Assembly (NCBI RefSeq): GCF_021654335.1
Contig: NZ_AP023423.1
Span: 590,001-654,000 of the forward strand
Source: Sideroxyarcus emersonii
GTDB lineage: Bacteria > Pseudomonadota > Gammaproteobacteria > Burkholderiales > Gallionellaceae
Length of the DNA: 64,000 nt
Direction: 5' to 3'
Shown: piece by piece, positions 43,090-52,510 of the stretch
Position numbering within the stretch: position 1 is the stretch's first letter
Layout: every line of letters begins with the position of its first letter
Notes under the pieces: model-generated
Database searches by the model: none
The model's input: the letters and a program-made list of their open reading frames with translations, nothing else
Told to the model about the DNA's origin: nothing
Program-made: the position numbers and the translations under genes

Positions 43090-44469
43090 ATGCTGAAGAT
43101 CTACAACACCCTCGCCCGCGACAAACAGGAATTCAGGCCCATCGAAGCGAACAAGGTGCGCATGTACGTATGCGGCATGACCGTGTACGACTACTGCCAC
43201 CTCGGTCACGCCCGCGTGATGGTGGTGTTCGACATGGTCTATCGCTGGCTCAAGGCTTCCGGTTACGACGTGACCTACGTGCGCAACATCACCGACATCG
43301 ACGACAAGATCATCAAGCGTGCGGCGGAGAACGGGGAATCCATTCATGCGCTGACGCAGCGCTTCATAGCCGCGATGCACGAGGATGCCGATGCGCTCGG
43401 CGTGCAGCGCCCGGATCATGAGCCGCGCGCCACGCAGTACGTGCCGCAGATGCTGGAGATGGTTGCGCAACTCGAAAAGAACGGGCTGGCTTACCAGGCG
43501 GCCGACGGCGACGTGAATTATGCCGTGCGTAAGTTCGACGGCTACGGCAAGCTCTCCGGCAAATCGCTGGAAGACCTGCGCGCCGGCGAACGGGTAGAGG
43601 TGGCTTCCGGCAAGCACGACCCGCTCGACTTCGTGTTGTGGAAGCATGCCAAGGACAGCGAAGCGGACGAGGTGAAATGGGATTCAAAGTGGGGCAAGGG
43701 GCGCCCCGGCTGGCATCTCGAATGTTCGGCCATGGCTTCCGACATCCTCGGCAACCATTTCGACATCCACGGTGGCGGTGCCGACCTGCAGTTCCCCCAT
43801 CACGAGAACGAGATCGCGCAGTCCGAGGGGGCGCACCAGTGCCACTACGTGAACTACTGGATGCACAACGGCTTCGTGCGCGTGGACAACGAGAAGATGT
43901 CCAAGAGCCTGGGCAATTTCTTCACGATCCGCGAAGTGCTGAAGAAGTACGATGCCGAAGTGGTGCGCTTCTTCATCCTGCGTGCGCACTACCGCAGTCC
44001 GCTGAATTATTCCGATGCGCATCTGGACGATGCCAAGGGTGCGCTGACACGGCTTTATACTGCGCTGAAGCTGGCGCCTGCCACGTCACCGGCAGTGGAT
44101 TGGAAAGAGGAACACGCACAACGTTTCAAGGCTGCGATGGACGACGATTTCAACACGCCGGAAGCAGTCGCGGTGCTGTTCGACCTGGCCAACGAAGCGA
44201 ATCGCAGCCAGTCGGCGCAAATGGCTGCTCAGCTCAAGGCGCTGGGCAGCGTGCTGGGCCTGCTGCAGCGCGATGCGCAGGAATTCCTGCAAGGCGGGAC
44301 CAATGCGGGCGGGCTGGATGACGCCTCGATCAGTGTCCAGATCGAAGCGCGTATCGCCGCCAAGAAAGCCAAGAACTTCGCCGAGGCTGACCGTATTCGC
44401 AAGGAGCTGCTGGAGGCGGGCATCGTGCTGGAAGACAGGCCGCAGGGCACCGTCTGGCGCAAGGCCTAA
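43090..44469 (+). CDS. cysS: Cysteinyl-tRNA synthetase
   Basis: The 459-residue class I enzyme has the zinc cysteine in VCGMTVYD (~residue 28), HLGHARV (HIGH site), the second zinc ligands in WHLECSAM and the KMSKSLGN loop at ~residue 266. ATG 43090 follows AGGAAAG; the upstream in-frame ATG (43069) lies inside the repeat element and is unlikely. It converges with the pseudopilin gene with a 4-bp overlap of stop codons. Confidence 0.96.
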   Translation: MLKIYNTLARDKQEFRPIEANKVRMYVCGMTVYDYCHLGHARVMVVFDMVYRWLKASGYDVTYVRNITDIDDKIIKRAAENGESIHALTQRFIAAMHEDADALGVQRPDHEPRATQYVPQMLEMVAQLEKNGLAYQAADGDVNYAVRKFDGYGKLSGKSLEDLRAGERVEVASGKHDPLDFVLWKHAKDSEADEVKWDSKWGKGRPGWHLECSAMASDILGNHFDIHGGGADLQFPHHENEIAQSEGAHQCHYVNYWMHNGFVRVDNEKMSKSLGNFFTIREVLKKYDAEVVRFFILRAHYRSPLNYSDAHLDDAKGALTRLYTALKLAPATSPAVDWKEEHAQRFKAAMDDDFNTPEAVAVLFDLANEANRSQSAQMAAQLKALGSVLGLLQRDAQEFLQGGTNAGGLDDASISVQIEARIAAKKAKNFAEADRIRKELLEAGIVLEDRPQGTVWRKA

Positions 44470-45173
44470 GGCAGCTTGCCGGCCGAGACCATGCGGTTGA
44501 ACAGCGTGTTGGGTGAAACCCAGACGACCAGATCGTCGTAGGTTGCTGAGGGATCCTGGCTGACAAAGGTGATTCCACCCGCATAATTGGTTTGTTCGCC
44601 AGTGTCGGTGCTGTTCGGGAGCTTGGTTCCTTGCGGGGTGTAGGCGCCCAATCCGTTGGGGCCGTGCGAAATGATGACGGCCGGTATGTTGCTGCCTACG
44701 CAGCCAACATTCGGGCACACTCCGGTTGAAGTGCTCAACACATTCAGATTGCCTGTTGATGAGAGAGTGAACGACGTAGCGAAATCCCCCCCCCCGGAAT
44801 ATGCAACAGTGTAAGTAAATCGTCTGCCCCAGGCGTCGGTTTCGTTGGTTCCCAGCGTTACCCAGGGCAGTACTCCCGTTCTTGTTGGGGTAATGGTGCA
44901 ATCGGCCACCCCAGCGCCGGTAGTACCGGTGGCAAGTGTCGGTTTTGCTGGGCAAGGCAGTCTGGGAGGGGTCTGGGTGGCGGCATAGCCGATCAGGGCC
45001 GCACGTATTTCCTCCAGTTGTTTGCGTGTTTCCGCACGGCGCTGCTGTTCCATCTGGCCGGAGATCGTGGGCAGCAATCCGGCAAGCAATACGGCGACGA
45101 TGACTAGCACTATCGCCATCTCGATGAGGCTAAATCCTTTTTGGTGCCAGGGGGGAGCAGGTCTCAGATTCAT
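44466..45173 (-). CDS. Type IV pilin-like/pseudopilin protein
   Basis: The 235-residue precursor has a prepilin peptidase site: short basic leader ending KG, then [20 protein letters not shown] with the glutamate at mature position 5. The globular part has four or more cysteines ([23 protein letters not shown]). It is the last gene of the MSHA-like cluster and is larger than a typical major pilin, so it is likely a minor pilin. It is followed upstream by the 623-aa pilin-like protein with 1 bp spacing. Confidence 0.8.
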   Translation of the reverse strand: MNLRPAPPWHQKGFSLIEMAIVLVIVAVLLAGLLPTISGQMEQQRRAETRKQLEEIRAALIGYAATQTPPRLPCPAKPTLATGTTGAGVADCTITPTRTGVLPWVTLGTNETDAWGRRFTYTVAYSGGGDFATSFTLSSTGNLNVLSTSTGVCPNVGCVGSNIPAVIISHGPNGLGAYTPQGTKLPNSTDTGEQTNYAGGITFVSQDPSATYDDLVVWVSPNTLFNRMVSAGKLP

Positions 45174-45174
45174 A

Positions 45175-47046
45175 TCAGTTACATTGTGAAGTCGGATTTA
45201 TCCCTTTGCCATCCAGACATAACGCCAAATCATTGACGTTCTGGTAATAGGGATCGGAAGTCTTGTAGGTTATGAATGTGGTTGTCAGGGTCGAATCGCT
45301 GTGCGCATTGGTCACGAATAGCGGGTCGGTTGAAAATTCCGAGATTGGATTTGCGAGATAGTCATTCGGTGGGTCGACGTAAGGGTTGGCGCGTGTTTGC
45401 GTTCCCAGTTTCTTCCCGGCCAGGATAACGCTTGCGCGGTAGGTCCCGTTCCCGCCATTCGGATTGCCTGAGCCACTAATCTGCAATAGCGCATTTGCTC
45501 CACCGCCCGGCTGGTAGTTTGTGGAAACTTGATAGAAAACCAGGTTGCGCCAGTCAGCCCAATATGATCCCGGTGAGGTGAATAATGAGATGCACGCCGT
45601 TGTGGTCCAGTTTGCAGGCATGGATGAGTCCGGTGTTCCGCCACCCATGGCTGTATTGAGTTGGCTCTGGAGTGTCGAGGTGCAAGACATGCCTGTGCAA
45701 TTGTCGGCCGTGATTCCGGCTGCGCGTGCAGGATCGGTGGTGGCTTGGCCTATTGACTGTGCGTAGTCTTTTAACGTATCGCCTTTGTTTCGAAGAGTTG
45801 ATAGCGTCGTCGAATTCGGATTGGCGAGATAGTTGTTCAACGCGGTTTGCACGGCTTGAATGTAAGTGAGCAAGATTCCGGTCGGAGGGGGGCCGCCGCC
45901 GCCGGTGCTAGTGTCCAGACTTTCCGGAATCCTGCCGAAATTCGTGCCATATGCACCAGGGCGACTCGGGTCACCAAGATTTACTGGAAATAGGGTGTTA
46001 TCAGTGACAGGAGCCGCCCAAGGGTATCTGTAATTCGTATTGCCGATGGCGGATGCATAACTATCCAGGCAACCCTTCACTTCACGGGCAATACGCTTCT
46101 CGATGAGGGGCATCAATTCGTCGATGGTGACGTAGAGCAACTTGTCATTGAAATGATAGTTGGGATCTTCAATCTGTTGACTGGGGTTGGATGGGGAGGC
46201 TATCCAGCGGTGTTCGTCCCCCATGATGAAATCATCGTCCATGTCAAAATTATTGTAGGTTCCGGGCACACAGGGTGCAGTGCAGGTCGGTGGAACAGTG
46301 ATGCTGTCGAGATACTGATTCGCTCCTCCCAGTCCAGGCCCCCCCTGGCTGGCCGACAGAGGGCGCGACTGGCCGGGCAGTGTGGCTCCCGGGATCATGA
46401 TGACGAAAGCCACGCGATCGCTGAGTACATTGCCGTTCATGTCGCGCACGGTCAGCCAGGGATGGGGAGGGGGCGGGTAATTGTTGGGGCCGTGCAGGGT
46501 GTTGTCGGTATTTAGCAGCTCTGAGTTGAGGGGGGTAACGTGAGTGGGATCGACCAGATTGGCTGAAACGGCATACCAAGGCATGAAACCAGTTGGGTCA
46601 TTCTCGGAGGGCGATCCAAGGGGGACATTAAAGCTTTTCCATGGCATGCGGCCCAGGCAACGCATGTTGGTCCAATTGGACGCCCCGCCGCCTATGACGG
46701 GCAATCCGGGAATGGGCGTGCTTGAGGTCTTACTGGCATCAAGACAACCGCCTTCGGTTGCGCCATCGTAGTTGTATGGTGGTGTTTCTGTTGAGCTCAA
46801 GACATCCGGTATCATCAGATCGCCGGGCCGCGTTCCGCCGGTACCATTGACGGCATAACCAATCACGATTTCTTTTGCTTGAGCAAGCAGATCGCTGCTT
46901 TTCTCGTTGCGAGCAGTTTGTAGGGTAACTTTGCTGAGGGCGCTGACCAGATATGCTGACACGCCCATGATCAGGATGACCAGCATGATGATGAATGCCG
47001 CCCCATGTTGACGCTGAACGAGCCGAGATGTGCGCAAGTAAAGCAT
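45175..47046 (-). CDS. Large membrane-anchored pilus-tip-like protein
   Basis: The 623-residue protein has an N-terminal hydrophobic segment preceded by a basic stretch (QHGAAFIIMLVILIMGVSAYLV), like PilX/minor pilin-type anchors, and then a ~590-residue exported region rich in Pro, Gly, Asn and Thr with scattered cysteines. The anchor lacks the standard GFxxxE processing site (GAAFI instead). Located between an mshK-like gene and a pseudopilin gene, it is likely a tip or priming component, or an adhesin. Function not established. Confidence 0.6.
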   Translation of the reverse strand: MLYLRTSRLVQRQHGAAFIIMLVILIMGVSAYLVSALSKVTLQTARNEKSSDLLAQAKEIVIGYAVNGTGGTRPGDLMIPDVLSSTETPPYNYDGATEGGCLDASKTSSTPIPGLPVIGGGASNWTNMRCLGRMPWKSFNVPLGSPSENDPTGFMPWYAVSANLVDPTHVTPLNSELLNTDNTLHGPNNYPPPPHPWLTVRDMNGNVLSDRVAFVIMIPGATLPGQSRPLSASQGGPGLGGANQYLDSITVPPTCTAPCVPGTYNNFDMDDDFIMGDEHRWIASPSNPSQQIEDPNYHFNDKLLYVTIDELMPLIEKRIAREVKGCLDSYASAIGNTNYRYPWAAPVTDNTLFPVNLGDPSRPGAYGTNFGRIPESLDTSTGGGGPPPTGILLTYIQAVQTALNNYLANPNSTTLSTLRNKGDTLKDYAQSIGQATTDPARAAGITADNCTGMSCTSTLQSQLNTAMGGGTPDSSMPANWTTTACISLFTSPGSYWADWRNLVFYQVSTNYQPGGGANALLQISGSGNPNGGNGTYRASVILAGKKLGTQTRANPYVDPPNDYLANPISEFSTDPLFVTNAHSDSTLTTTFITYKTSDPYYQNVNDLALCLDGKGINPTSQCN

Positions 47047-47060
47047 GGTGCGCGCCCTGT

Positions 47061-47513
47061 TTATTGAGGCTCTTCAGGTGCGGGTGCTTCGAGCATGAGC
47101 CGTTCGCCCACCTTGAGCTGCACAGGCCGCGGCTTGCCGGGTACGGTGACGGGCACGCTGGCCGGGTTCCTGTCGTTGCCGCGTTCGGCAGCCTGCGCAG
47201 TGCCGTTGATCCATACGGTACGGTTGCCGCCCTTCTTCTGCACGACGCCGTTGACGATGATGTAGTTGCGGCGCACGTTGTCCGAAGTGCTGCCACCGCC
47301 GCCGCTGTTGCGTTCACCGACGTCCAGTTGCTGGCGCTGCTGCGGGGTATAGAACAGGCGGCCGAGCTCGGCCGCGTTAACACTTTCATGCCATATGGAA
47401 GCCGCTATTAGCATGAAAGCCAGAAGCATTGTTTTGTTCGCTGGATTCCGGCCTGACCGAAGGGCAGCCTGTCCTGAGCTTGTCGAAGGGCCGGAATGAC
47501 ATAGGTTATTCAT
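47061..47513 (-). CDS. MshK-like pilus assembly protein with repeat-derived N-terminal extension
   Basis: The 150-residue protein has a hydrophobic N-terminus (MLLAFMLIAASIWHESVNA) preceded by 28 residues, 20 of which are encoded by a 60-bp repeat (47441-47500). The exported part has NYIIVNGVVQKKGGNRTVWI, typical of MshK/PilP-like pilot proteins. The ATG at 47513 overlaps the mshJ stop by ATGA, so coupling favours it; the next methionine (47429) begins the signal peptide. Removing the 60 bp would leave M-N-N-L-S-N-K-T-M in frame. Confidence 0.65.
   Translation of the reverse strand: MNNLCHSGPSTSSGQAALRSGRNPANKTMLLAFMLIAASIWHESVNAAELGRLFYTPQQRQQLDVGERNSGGGGSTSDNVRRNYIIVNGVVQKKGGNRTVWINGTAQAAERGNDRNPASVPVTVPGKPRPVQLKVGERLMLEAPAPEEPQ
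47441..47500. repeat. 60-bp palindromic repeat inserted in the mshK-like gene
   Basis: The ends CTGGATTCCGGCC and GGCCGGAATGAC are the same as the arm of repeat element B, with a 35-bp middle containing TGTCCTGAGCTTGTCGAA between them. The length is exactly 20 codons, keeping the reading frame open. Confidence 0.75.
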
Positions 47514-48106
47514 GGCGCCCCCTTGTTCTTCATGGTGAACCAGCCGCCCGTGCATTCGGCCTTGAGCGGCGCGAGTTCGTCCGCCGTCCCGTTGCGCGAG
47601 AGCGTGCAGCCGTCCAGCATGAACCAGCCGCTCATCTGCTGCTGCATGTTGTTCAGCAGGTGCAGCAGCTGTTCTTCATGCAGCAGGTCGAGATGCAGCG
47701 TCATGCTGCTGCGGCTGAGCTGGAAGTTGCCGCTATCCAGCGGCGGTTTTGGCACGAAAGCCTGCTGCGGCGCGATGGTGTATTTGAGGTCGAGCACGGT
47801 GCCTTGCAGGCGCAGTTTCTCCAACCCTTCGATCCAGTCCAGCCGCTGTTCGTTTCCGATGACTTTCTGTGCCTGCAGGGCGTTGTATTCCATGGCGTAG
47901 GAGGACATGTTTTCCTGGTCGCTCTGCGCGGCGATGAGCTGGGTGCGTGCATCGGTCAGCTGTTTCTGTGCGGCCTGGCGGTCCTTTAGCGATTGCGCCA
48001 GATAGCCTTCGCTGGCGCTAATGAGCGCGCCGGCCAGCACGAGGCTGAGCAGGAAGGCGAGCAGGCTCCATTTGAGTTCCGGCAGGTCGGCTTTGGAGAG
48101 TTTCAT
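47510..48106 (-). CDS. MshJ/PilO-like pilus assembly protein
   Basis: The 198-residue bitopic protein has one membrane helix (~residues 13-30, SLLAFLLSLVLAGALISA) followed by a coiled-coil-like stretch (residues ~35-80, rich in A, Q, L) and a ferredoxin-like domain. This is the PilO/MshJ pattern of inner-membrane alignment proteins. It overlaps both neighbours by 4 bp. Confidence 0.8.
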   Translation of the reverse strand: MKLSKADLPELKWSLLAFLLSLVLAGALISASEGYLAQSLKDRQAAQKQLTDARTQLIAAQSDQENMSSYAMEYNALQAQKVIGNEQRLDWIEGLEKLRLQGTVLDLKYTIAPQQAFVPKPPLDSGNFQLSRSSMTLHLDLLHEEQLLHLLNNMQQQMSGWFMLDGCTLSRNGTADELAPLKAECTGGWFTMKNKGAP

Positions 48107-49584
48107 TCTTTCTGTCTCCAGATGATCTTCAGCGTGAACTGTGCGGGGCTGCCATCGTTCTTTTGCGCGTCCCCGCTGATGCTGCCTTTCGAGCTGACAT
48201 CCAGCGGCTGTTTCAGCACGCTGACAGTATACCCCTGTGCGGTGAGCGCTTGCTGGAAGCTGTCGAGGTAGTTGATGGCCTTGCGGTATTCGCTGCCGAA
48301 GTCGACAAGGCTGCCGTCGAACGTGATTACCTGTGCCGGGTAGGCGGAAGGAGCGGCATCGGCCGCGCTGCTCTGCCAGGCAAGCTTGTCGACCTTGATC
48401 TGCGTGAACTTGTCCAGCGTGAGCGTCAGCGGTCGCAGGATGTCGGCCGGTGACGCCGCATACTGATTCAGCTTGCGTGCCAGTAGTACGGCCGTCTTCA
48501 TGTCGGCGGCGGGAACGGTGGTGTTGGCGAACGTGCGCTGAATCTCCTGCGTCTGCTGTTTGACGTGCGCCGTCTGCATGTTGAGCGGTTCAGTCTGCGC
48601 GATATAGTCGCGGCTCTGCATGAATTCGGTGCCGCTCAGCAGCAGGCTGACCAGCGTGATCGCTGCGGCAGTGCCAAACAGGATGCGGCGCAACCGCCAT
48701 AACCAATGGAAGTGCGTATGTTCGGAATTGGCGTAATGGCTGGCCGGCGGTTTGCTGGCGAGCAGGTGCAGCAGCAGCGGTGTGGCATCGGAATCGGTGT
48801 AATCGTTCTTCGCCTTGAAGCGCTTGCCGAGATCGTGGATGTCGAGATAGGTGTAGCGCAGTTCGCTGTCGTCTTCGAGGCGTCCCTGCAAGACGAGCCG
48901 GTCGTTGGCATCGCAGATGATGTAGACGTCCAGGATTTCTCCCGGCGGGGGCAGGCTCAGACTCTTCAGGTATTGCTGGGTGCGCGGTGTTTCGTTCACC
49001 ACGGATTCGTTGAACGAACTATTGCTGTTGATCGGGATCAGGCGCGAAAAATGCAGCCGCTTGGCGTTGAAGTAGGTTTGCCGCAGTCCGGCATCTTTTT
49101 CCCACGAGAGCAGCAGCACATGGTCCGAGTGGATGGCCTTGATCAGGGGGGCGCTGATGTTGGGCAGCGAATAGATGCCGATCAGCGGGATGTGGTTCGC
49201 CTGCAGGGCGTCCAGCCAGGGCGAGATGCGCTGCGGGTTGGTCAGCGCCGAGAACAGCATCTCGTCGTCGCGGCGGCCTTCTGCCTGGCGTTGTAGCAGG
49301 GTGGCCTGGTGGAACTGGGTGCCGCGGTAGAACTGTTCGAACTTGCGTTCCAGTAGGCTCTTGCGGGCCGATCCGGACAGGTGCGGTACGACTTCCAGCC
49401 GGAAGTCTTCTTCGATTACGTCCACCAGCAGGTAGGCCGGGTCGCGATGATCTTTCAGGAAATTGGAGAAATCCTCGCGTCCGTTCGAGTTGTTGGCGAA
49501 ATATTGCGGTGCGCCCAGCTTGCCGCCCTGCCAGATGGAGGCGTGGAAGGAATCGGCGCTGAGGAAGAGCAGGGTGCGGGCCAT
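48103..49584 (-). CDS. MshI-like inner-membrane assembly protein
   Basis: The 493-residue protein has a cytoplasmic N-terminal part (~1-285) of actin-like/PilM type (MARTLLFLSADSFHAS), a single membrane helix (~residues 290-310, ILFGTAAAITLVSLLLSG), and a periplasmic PilN-like part with a coiled coil. It combines PilM and PilN functions in one chain as in MshI. It is next to mshG and mshJ, with no gap to mshG. Confidence 0.7.
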   Translation of the reverse strand: MARTLLFLSADSFHASIWQGGKLGAPQYFANNSNGREDFSNFLKDHRDPAYLLVDVIEEDFRLEVVPHLSGSARKSLLERKFEQFYRGTQFHQATLLQRQAEGRRDDEMLFSALTNPQRISPWLDALQANHIPLIGIYSLPNISAPLIKAIHSDHVLLLSWEKDAGLRQTYFNAKRLHFSRLIPINSNSSFNESVVNETPRTQQYLKSLSLPPPGEILDVYIICDANDRLVLQGRLEDDSELRYTYLDIHDLGKRFKAKNDYTDSDATPLLLHLLASKPPASHYANSEHTHFHWLWRLRRILFGTAAAITLVSLLLSGTEFMQSRDYIAQTEPLNMQTAHVKQQTQEIQRTFANTTVPAADMKTAVLLARKLNQYAASPADILRPLTLTLDKFTQIKVDKLAWQSSAADAAPSAYPAQVITFDGSLVDFGSEYRKAINYLDSFQQALTAQGYTVSVLKQPLDVSSKGSISGDAQKNDGSPAQFTLKIIWRQKE

Positions 49585-50787
49585 TTAGATTTTCACCTTG
49601 CTGATGATGTCGTAGATGGGGGAGAGCACCGACAGCATAACCCATCCCAGCAGTGCCCCGAGGATGATGGTCATGGTCGGCTCGATCATCACTTGTACCT
49701 TCTTGATCGAGTCTTTCACGTCGCGGTCGTAAAAGTAGCTGACATTGAGCAGTGCCTGGTCGAGCTGGCCGGTGGCTTCGCCCACTTTCAGCATGCGTAC
49801 CACCAGCGGCGGGAAGATGCCGGTCTGCTGGAAGCTTTGCGTCAGATTCTTGCCGGCCTCGATCTCCCGCATCACGTTCTGCAGGCTTTGCGCGATGACC
49901 TGGTTGTTCACCAGGTCGCGCGAGTTGGCGATGCAGTCGAGGATGGTGATGCCGGAACTGTACATCATGGCAAAGGTGTTGGCGAAGCGCGCCAGGATGA
50001 TCTTGCGCAGGATGGGGCCGGTCGGCCAGATGTGCAGCTTGAGGTTGTCCAGGTGGTACTGCAGGCCGGGATTGGTGATGAGGGCTGCCTTGTAGATGCC
50101 GAACAGCACTGGCGGCGTCAGCAGGATGACGTACCAGAAGTTGACGAAGAAGGCGGAGGTCGCCAGCAGCATGCGCGTCTGTATCGGGATATCCTGGCCC
50201 ATGCCTTTGATGAAGCCGACCAGTTGCGGCACCAGGTAGATCATCAGGAAGAAGGTGATGGCCAGCACCACCGTGCCGACGAAGGCGGGATAGATCATCA
50301 TGTTCTTGGTCTGCGAGGCCATCTCGTCCTGCCATTTGAGCGACTCGGTGAGATGGTTGAACACGTCGACCAGGCGTCCGCTGTCCTCGCCGGCGCGCGT
50401 GAGGCTGACAGTGATCTTGTCGAAGGCGTTGGGATGCTCCGCCATGGCCTGCGAGAGTTTCTTGCCGCTCTCGATGGATTCCACCATGTTGGCGATGATC
50501 TCGCGGAAAGTGGCTTCTTCCATGGTGTCGCGCAGGTCGGCCAGGCATTCCAGCAGCGGTACGCCGGCACGGACCAGCTGGTTGAGGTTGAAAAAGAAGG
50601 TGATGAGGTCGGCGCGCTTGATCCTGCTGCTGCCAAAGCTGACCTTGTTCTCTTCTTCCTTGCCGCTGATCAGGTCCAGTCCCGCGCGCTTCAGGCGCTG
50701 CTCTAGGTCGATCAGGTTGGCGGCGTCCTGCAATCCCTTGGCGGACTTGCCGTTGCTGTCGATGGCCTTGTAGGAGTAGAGCGCCAT
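49585..50787 (-). CDS. mshG: Type II secretion/pilus inner-membrane platform protein (MshG/GspF-like)
   Basis: The 400-residue protein has two copies of the GspF domain, each with LVRAGVPLLE/MYSSGITILD-like motifs (FNLNQLVRAGVPLL; ARFANTFAMMYSSGI), and three membrane helices (VLAITFFLMIYLV; NFWYVILLTPPVLFG; IILGALLGWVMLSVL). It recruits the motor ATPase encoded next to it. Full length for the family. Confidence 0.9.
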   Translation of the reverse strand: MALYSYKAIDSNGKSAKGLQDAANLIDLEQRLKRAGLDLISGKEEENKVSFGSSRIKRADLITFFFNLNQLVRAGVPLLECLADLRDTMEEATFREIIANMVESIESGKKLSQAMAEHPNAFDKITVSLTRAGEDSGRLVDVFNHLTESLKWQDEMASQTKNMMIYPAFVGTVVLAITFFLMIYLVPQLVGFIKGMGQDIPIQTRMLLATSAFFVNFWYVILLTPPVLFGIYKAALITNPGLQYHLDNLKLHIWPTGPILRKIILARFANTFAMMYSSGITILDCIANSRDLVNNQVIAQSLQNVMREIEAGKNLTQSFQQTGIFPPLVVRMLKVGEATGQLDQALLNVSYFYDRDVKDSIKKVQVMIEPTMTIILGALLGWVMLSVLSPIYDIISKVKI

Positions 50788-50795
50788 GATCCTGG

Positions 50796-52502
50796 TTACA
50801 TCCGGTCGCTGAGGTCGACCACGCGCGCCACTTCGGCGATGGAGGTGACGCCTTGCAGGATGCGCCGGATACCGTCCTGGGCCAGCGGCCGGAAGCCGCG
50901 TTCCAGCGCGGCGTTCTTCAGGTCGCGGATGCTGGCGCGGCGCGCGATCAGGTCATCCAGGTCGCTGTCCATCCTGAGTATCTCCATGATCGCCTGGCGC
51001 CCGGTATAACCCTGGTGCTGGCAGATGTCGCAGCCGGCGGCGCGATAGATGGTGATGTTCTCGTCGTGCCGCACGCCGAGCATCTTGCATTCGGAGTGGT
51101 CCGGGTGGTACGGGTATTTGCAATGCTTGCACAGCACGCGCACCAGGCGCTGGGCGATGATGCCGATGATGTTGCCCGCCATGATGTCGGGCAGGATGCC
51201 GATGTCGAGCAGGCGCGGGATCGCGCCGATGGACGAGTTGGTGTGCAGTGTCGAATACACCTGGTGGCCCGTCATGGCCGCGCGGAACGCCATTTCGGCG
51301 GTCGGCTGGTCGCGGATCTCGCCGACCAGGATGATGTCGGGGTCCTGGCGCATCAGGGATCGGATGCCGCTGACGAAATCCAGTTTCGCCGCTTCGTTCA
51401 CCGAGCTCTGGCGGATCAGCGGGATGGGATATTCCACCGGGTCCTCCAGCGTCATGATGTTCACCGACTCGGTGTTGACGTGGTTAAGCACCGAATACAG
51501 CGTGGTGGTCTTGCCGCTGCCGGTCGGGCCGGTGACCAGCACGATGCCTTCGGGTTTGGCGACGATGGCCTTGAGCGTGTTCAGGGCCGCTTCATCCAGC
51601 CCGATCTGGTTGATCGGCACGATGCCTTTCTGTCGGTCGAGGATACGCAGCACCAGGTTCTCGCCGTAGGAAGTGGGGTGCGATGCGACGCGGAAATCGA
51701 TGGGGCGTCCGGACAGGCGCAGCGAGATGCGTCCGTCCTGCGGCGCACGCGTCTCGGCGATGTTCATGCCGCTCATCACTTTCAGGCGCACGACCATCGC
51801 CGGCCAGAAACTCTTGTGCAGGCTGCGCACCTGGCGCAGTACGCCGTCGACGCGATAACGGATGCGCAGGAAGCTGCTCTCCGGTTCGAAGTGGATGTCC
51901 GAGGCCCCCATCTGGACGGCTTCGGTGAGCAGGGCGTCGATCAGGCGGACCACCGGCTGGCTGAACTCGTTCACGCCCTGCTGCAGGTTCTGGTGGTCCA
52001 TCTCGCCCGGCTCGATCTCGTGCAGGATGCCGTCGATGGAAAGCTCGAAACCGTAGTACTGGTCGATGGAGCGCAGGATGTCCGATTCGCTGGCGAGCTG
52101 GGTGACGAGTCGGTATTCGTCGCGCAGCAGGGCGCGCACCTGGTCGAGCGCGATGATGTTGTCCGGATCGGCGATTGCGATGGTCAGGATCTTGTTGGCT
52201 GCGTCGACAGACAGGGGCAACAGGATGTAGCGGCGGGCGATTTCCTTGGGTACCAGGCCGATGGCTGCGGGATCGACGAGGACATTGGCCAGGTCGACGC
52301 TTTCCTGCCCCAGATTCTCGGACAGCACGTCGCGTATGGTCGCTTCGGAAAGGAAGCCGAGACGAACCAGCAGGCGCCCCAGCGGTTGCGGCGTTTTGTT
52401 CTGTTCCTGGGTGGCGATGCGAAGCTGATCCTCGCTGATCACCCCCTTCGCTATCAGCAGGTGCCCGATGGGCTGCTGGGTCTGTTGTTGCGGTGCAGCC
52501 AT
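50796..52502 (-). CDS. mshE: Pilus/secretion motor ATPase (MshE/GspE-like)
   Basis: The 568-residue hexameric ATPase has an N-terminal pair of MshEN repeats (IGHLLIAKGVISEDQLRIA and LGRLLVRLGFLSEATIRDVL, residues ~12-60), the form that binds c-di-GMP. It then carries Walker A GPTGSGKTTT (~residue 327), DPDIILVGEIRD and a zinc site CKHCKYP...CDICQHQG. The ATG at 52502 has AGGAAG upstream; the longer frame to 52730 overlaps the TPR gene. It provides force for assembly; a c-di-GMP link to the diguanylate cyclase at 27135 is inference. Confidence 0.92.
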   Translation of the reverse strand: MAAPQQQTQQPIGHLLIAKGVISEDQLRIATQEQNKTPQPLGRLLVRLGFLSEATIRDVLSENLGQESVDLANVLVDPAAIGLVPKEIARRYILLPLSVDAANKILTIAIADPDNIIALDQVRALLRDEYRLVTQLASESDILRSIDQYYGFELSIDGILHEIEPGEMDHQNLQQGVNEFSQPVVRLIDALLTEAVQMGASDIHFEPESSFLRIRYRVDGVLRQVRSLHKSFWPAMVVRLKVMSGMNIAETRAPQDGRISLRLSGRPIDFRVASHPTSYGENLVLRILDRQKGIVPINQIGLDEAALNTLKAIVAKPEGIVLVTGPTGSGKTTTLYSVLNHVNTESVNIMTLEDPVEYPIPLIRQSSVNEAAKLDFVSGIRSLMRQDPDIILVGEIRDQPTAEMAFRAAMTGHQVYSTLHTNSSIGAIPRLLDIGILPDIMAGNIIGIIAQRLVRVLCKHCKYPYHPDHSECKMLGVRHDENITIYRAAGCDICQHQGYTGRQAIMEILRMDSDLDDLIARRASIRDLKNAALERGFRPLAQDGIRRILQGVTSIAEVARVVDLSDRM

Positions 52503-52510
52503 CTTCTTCC

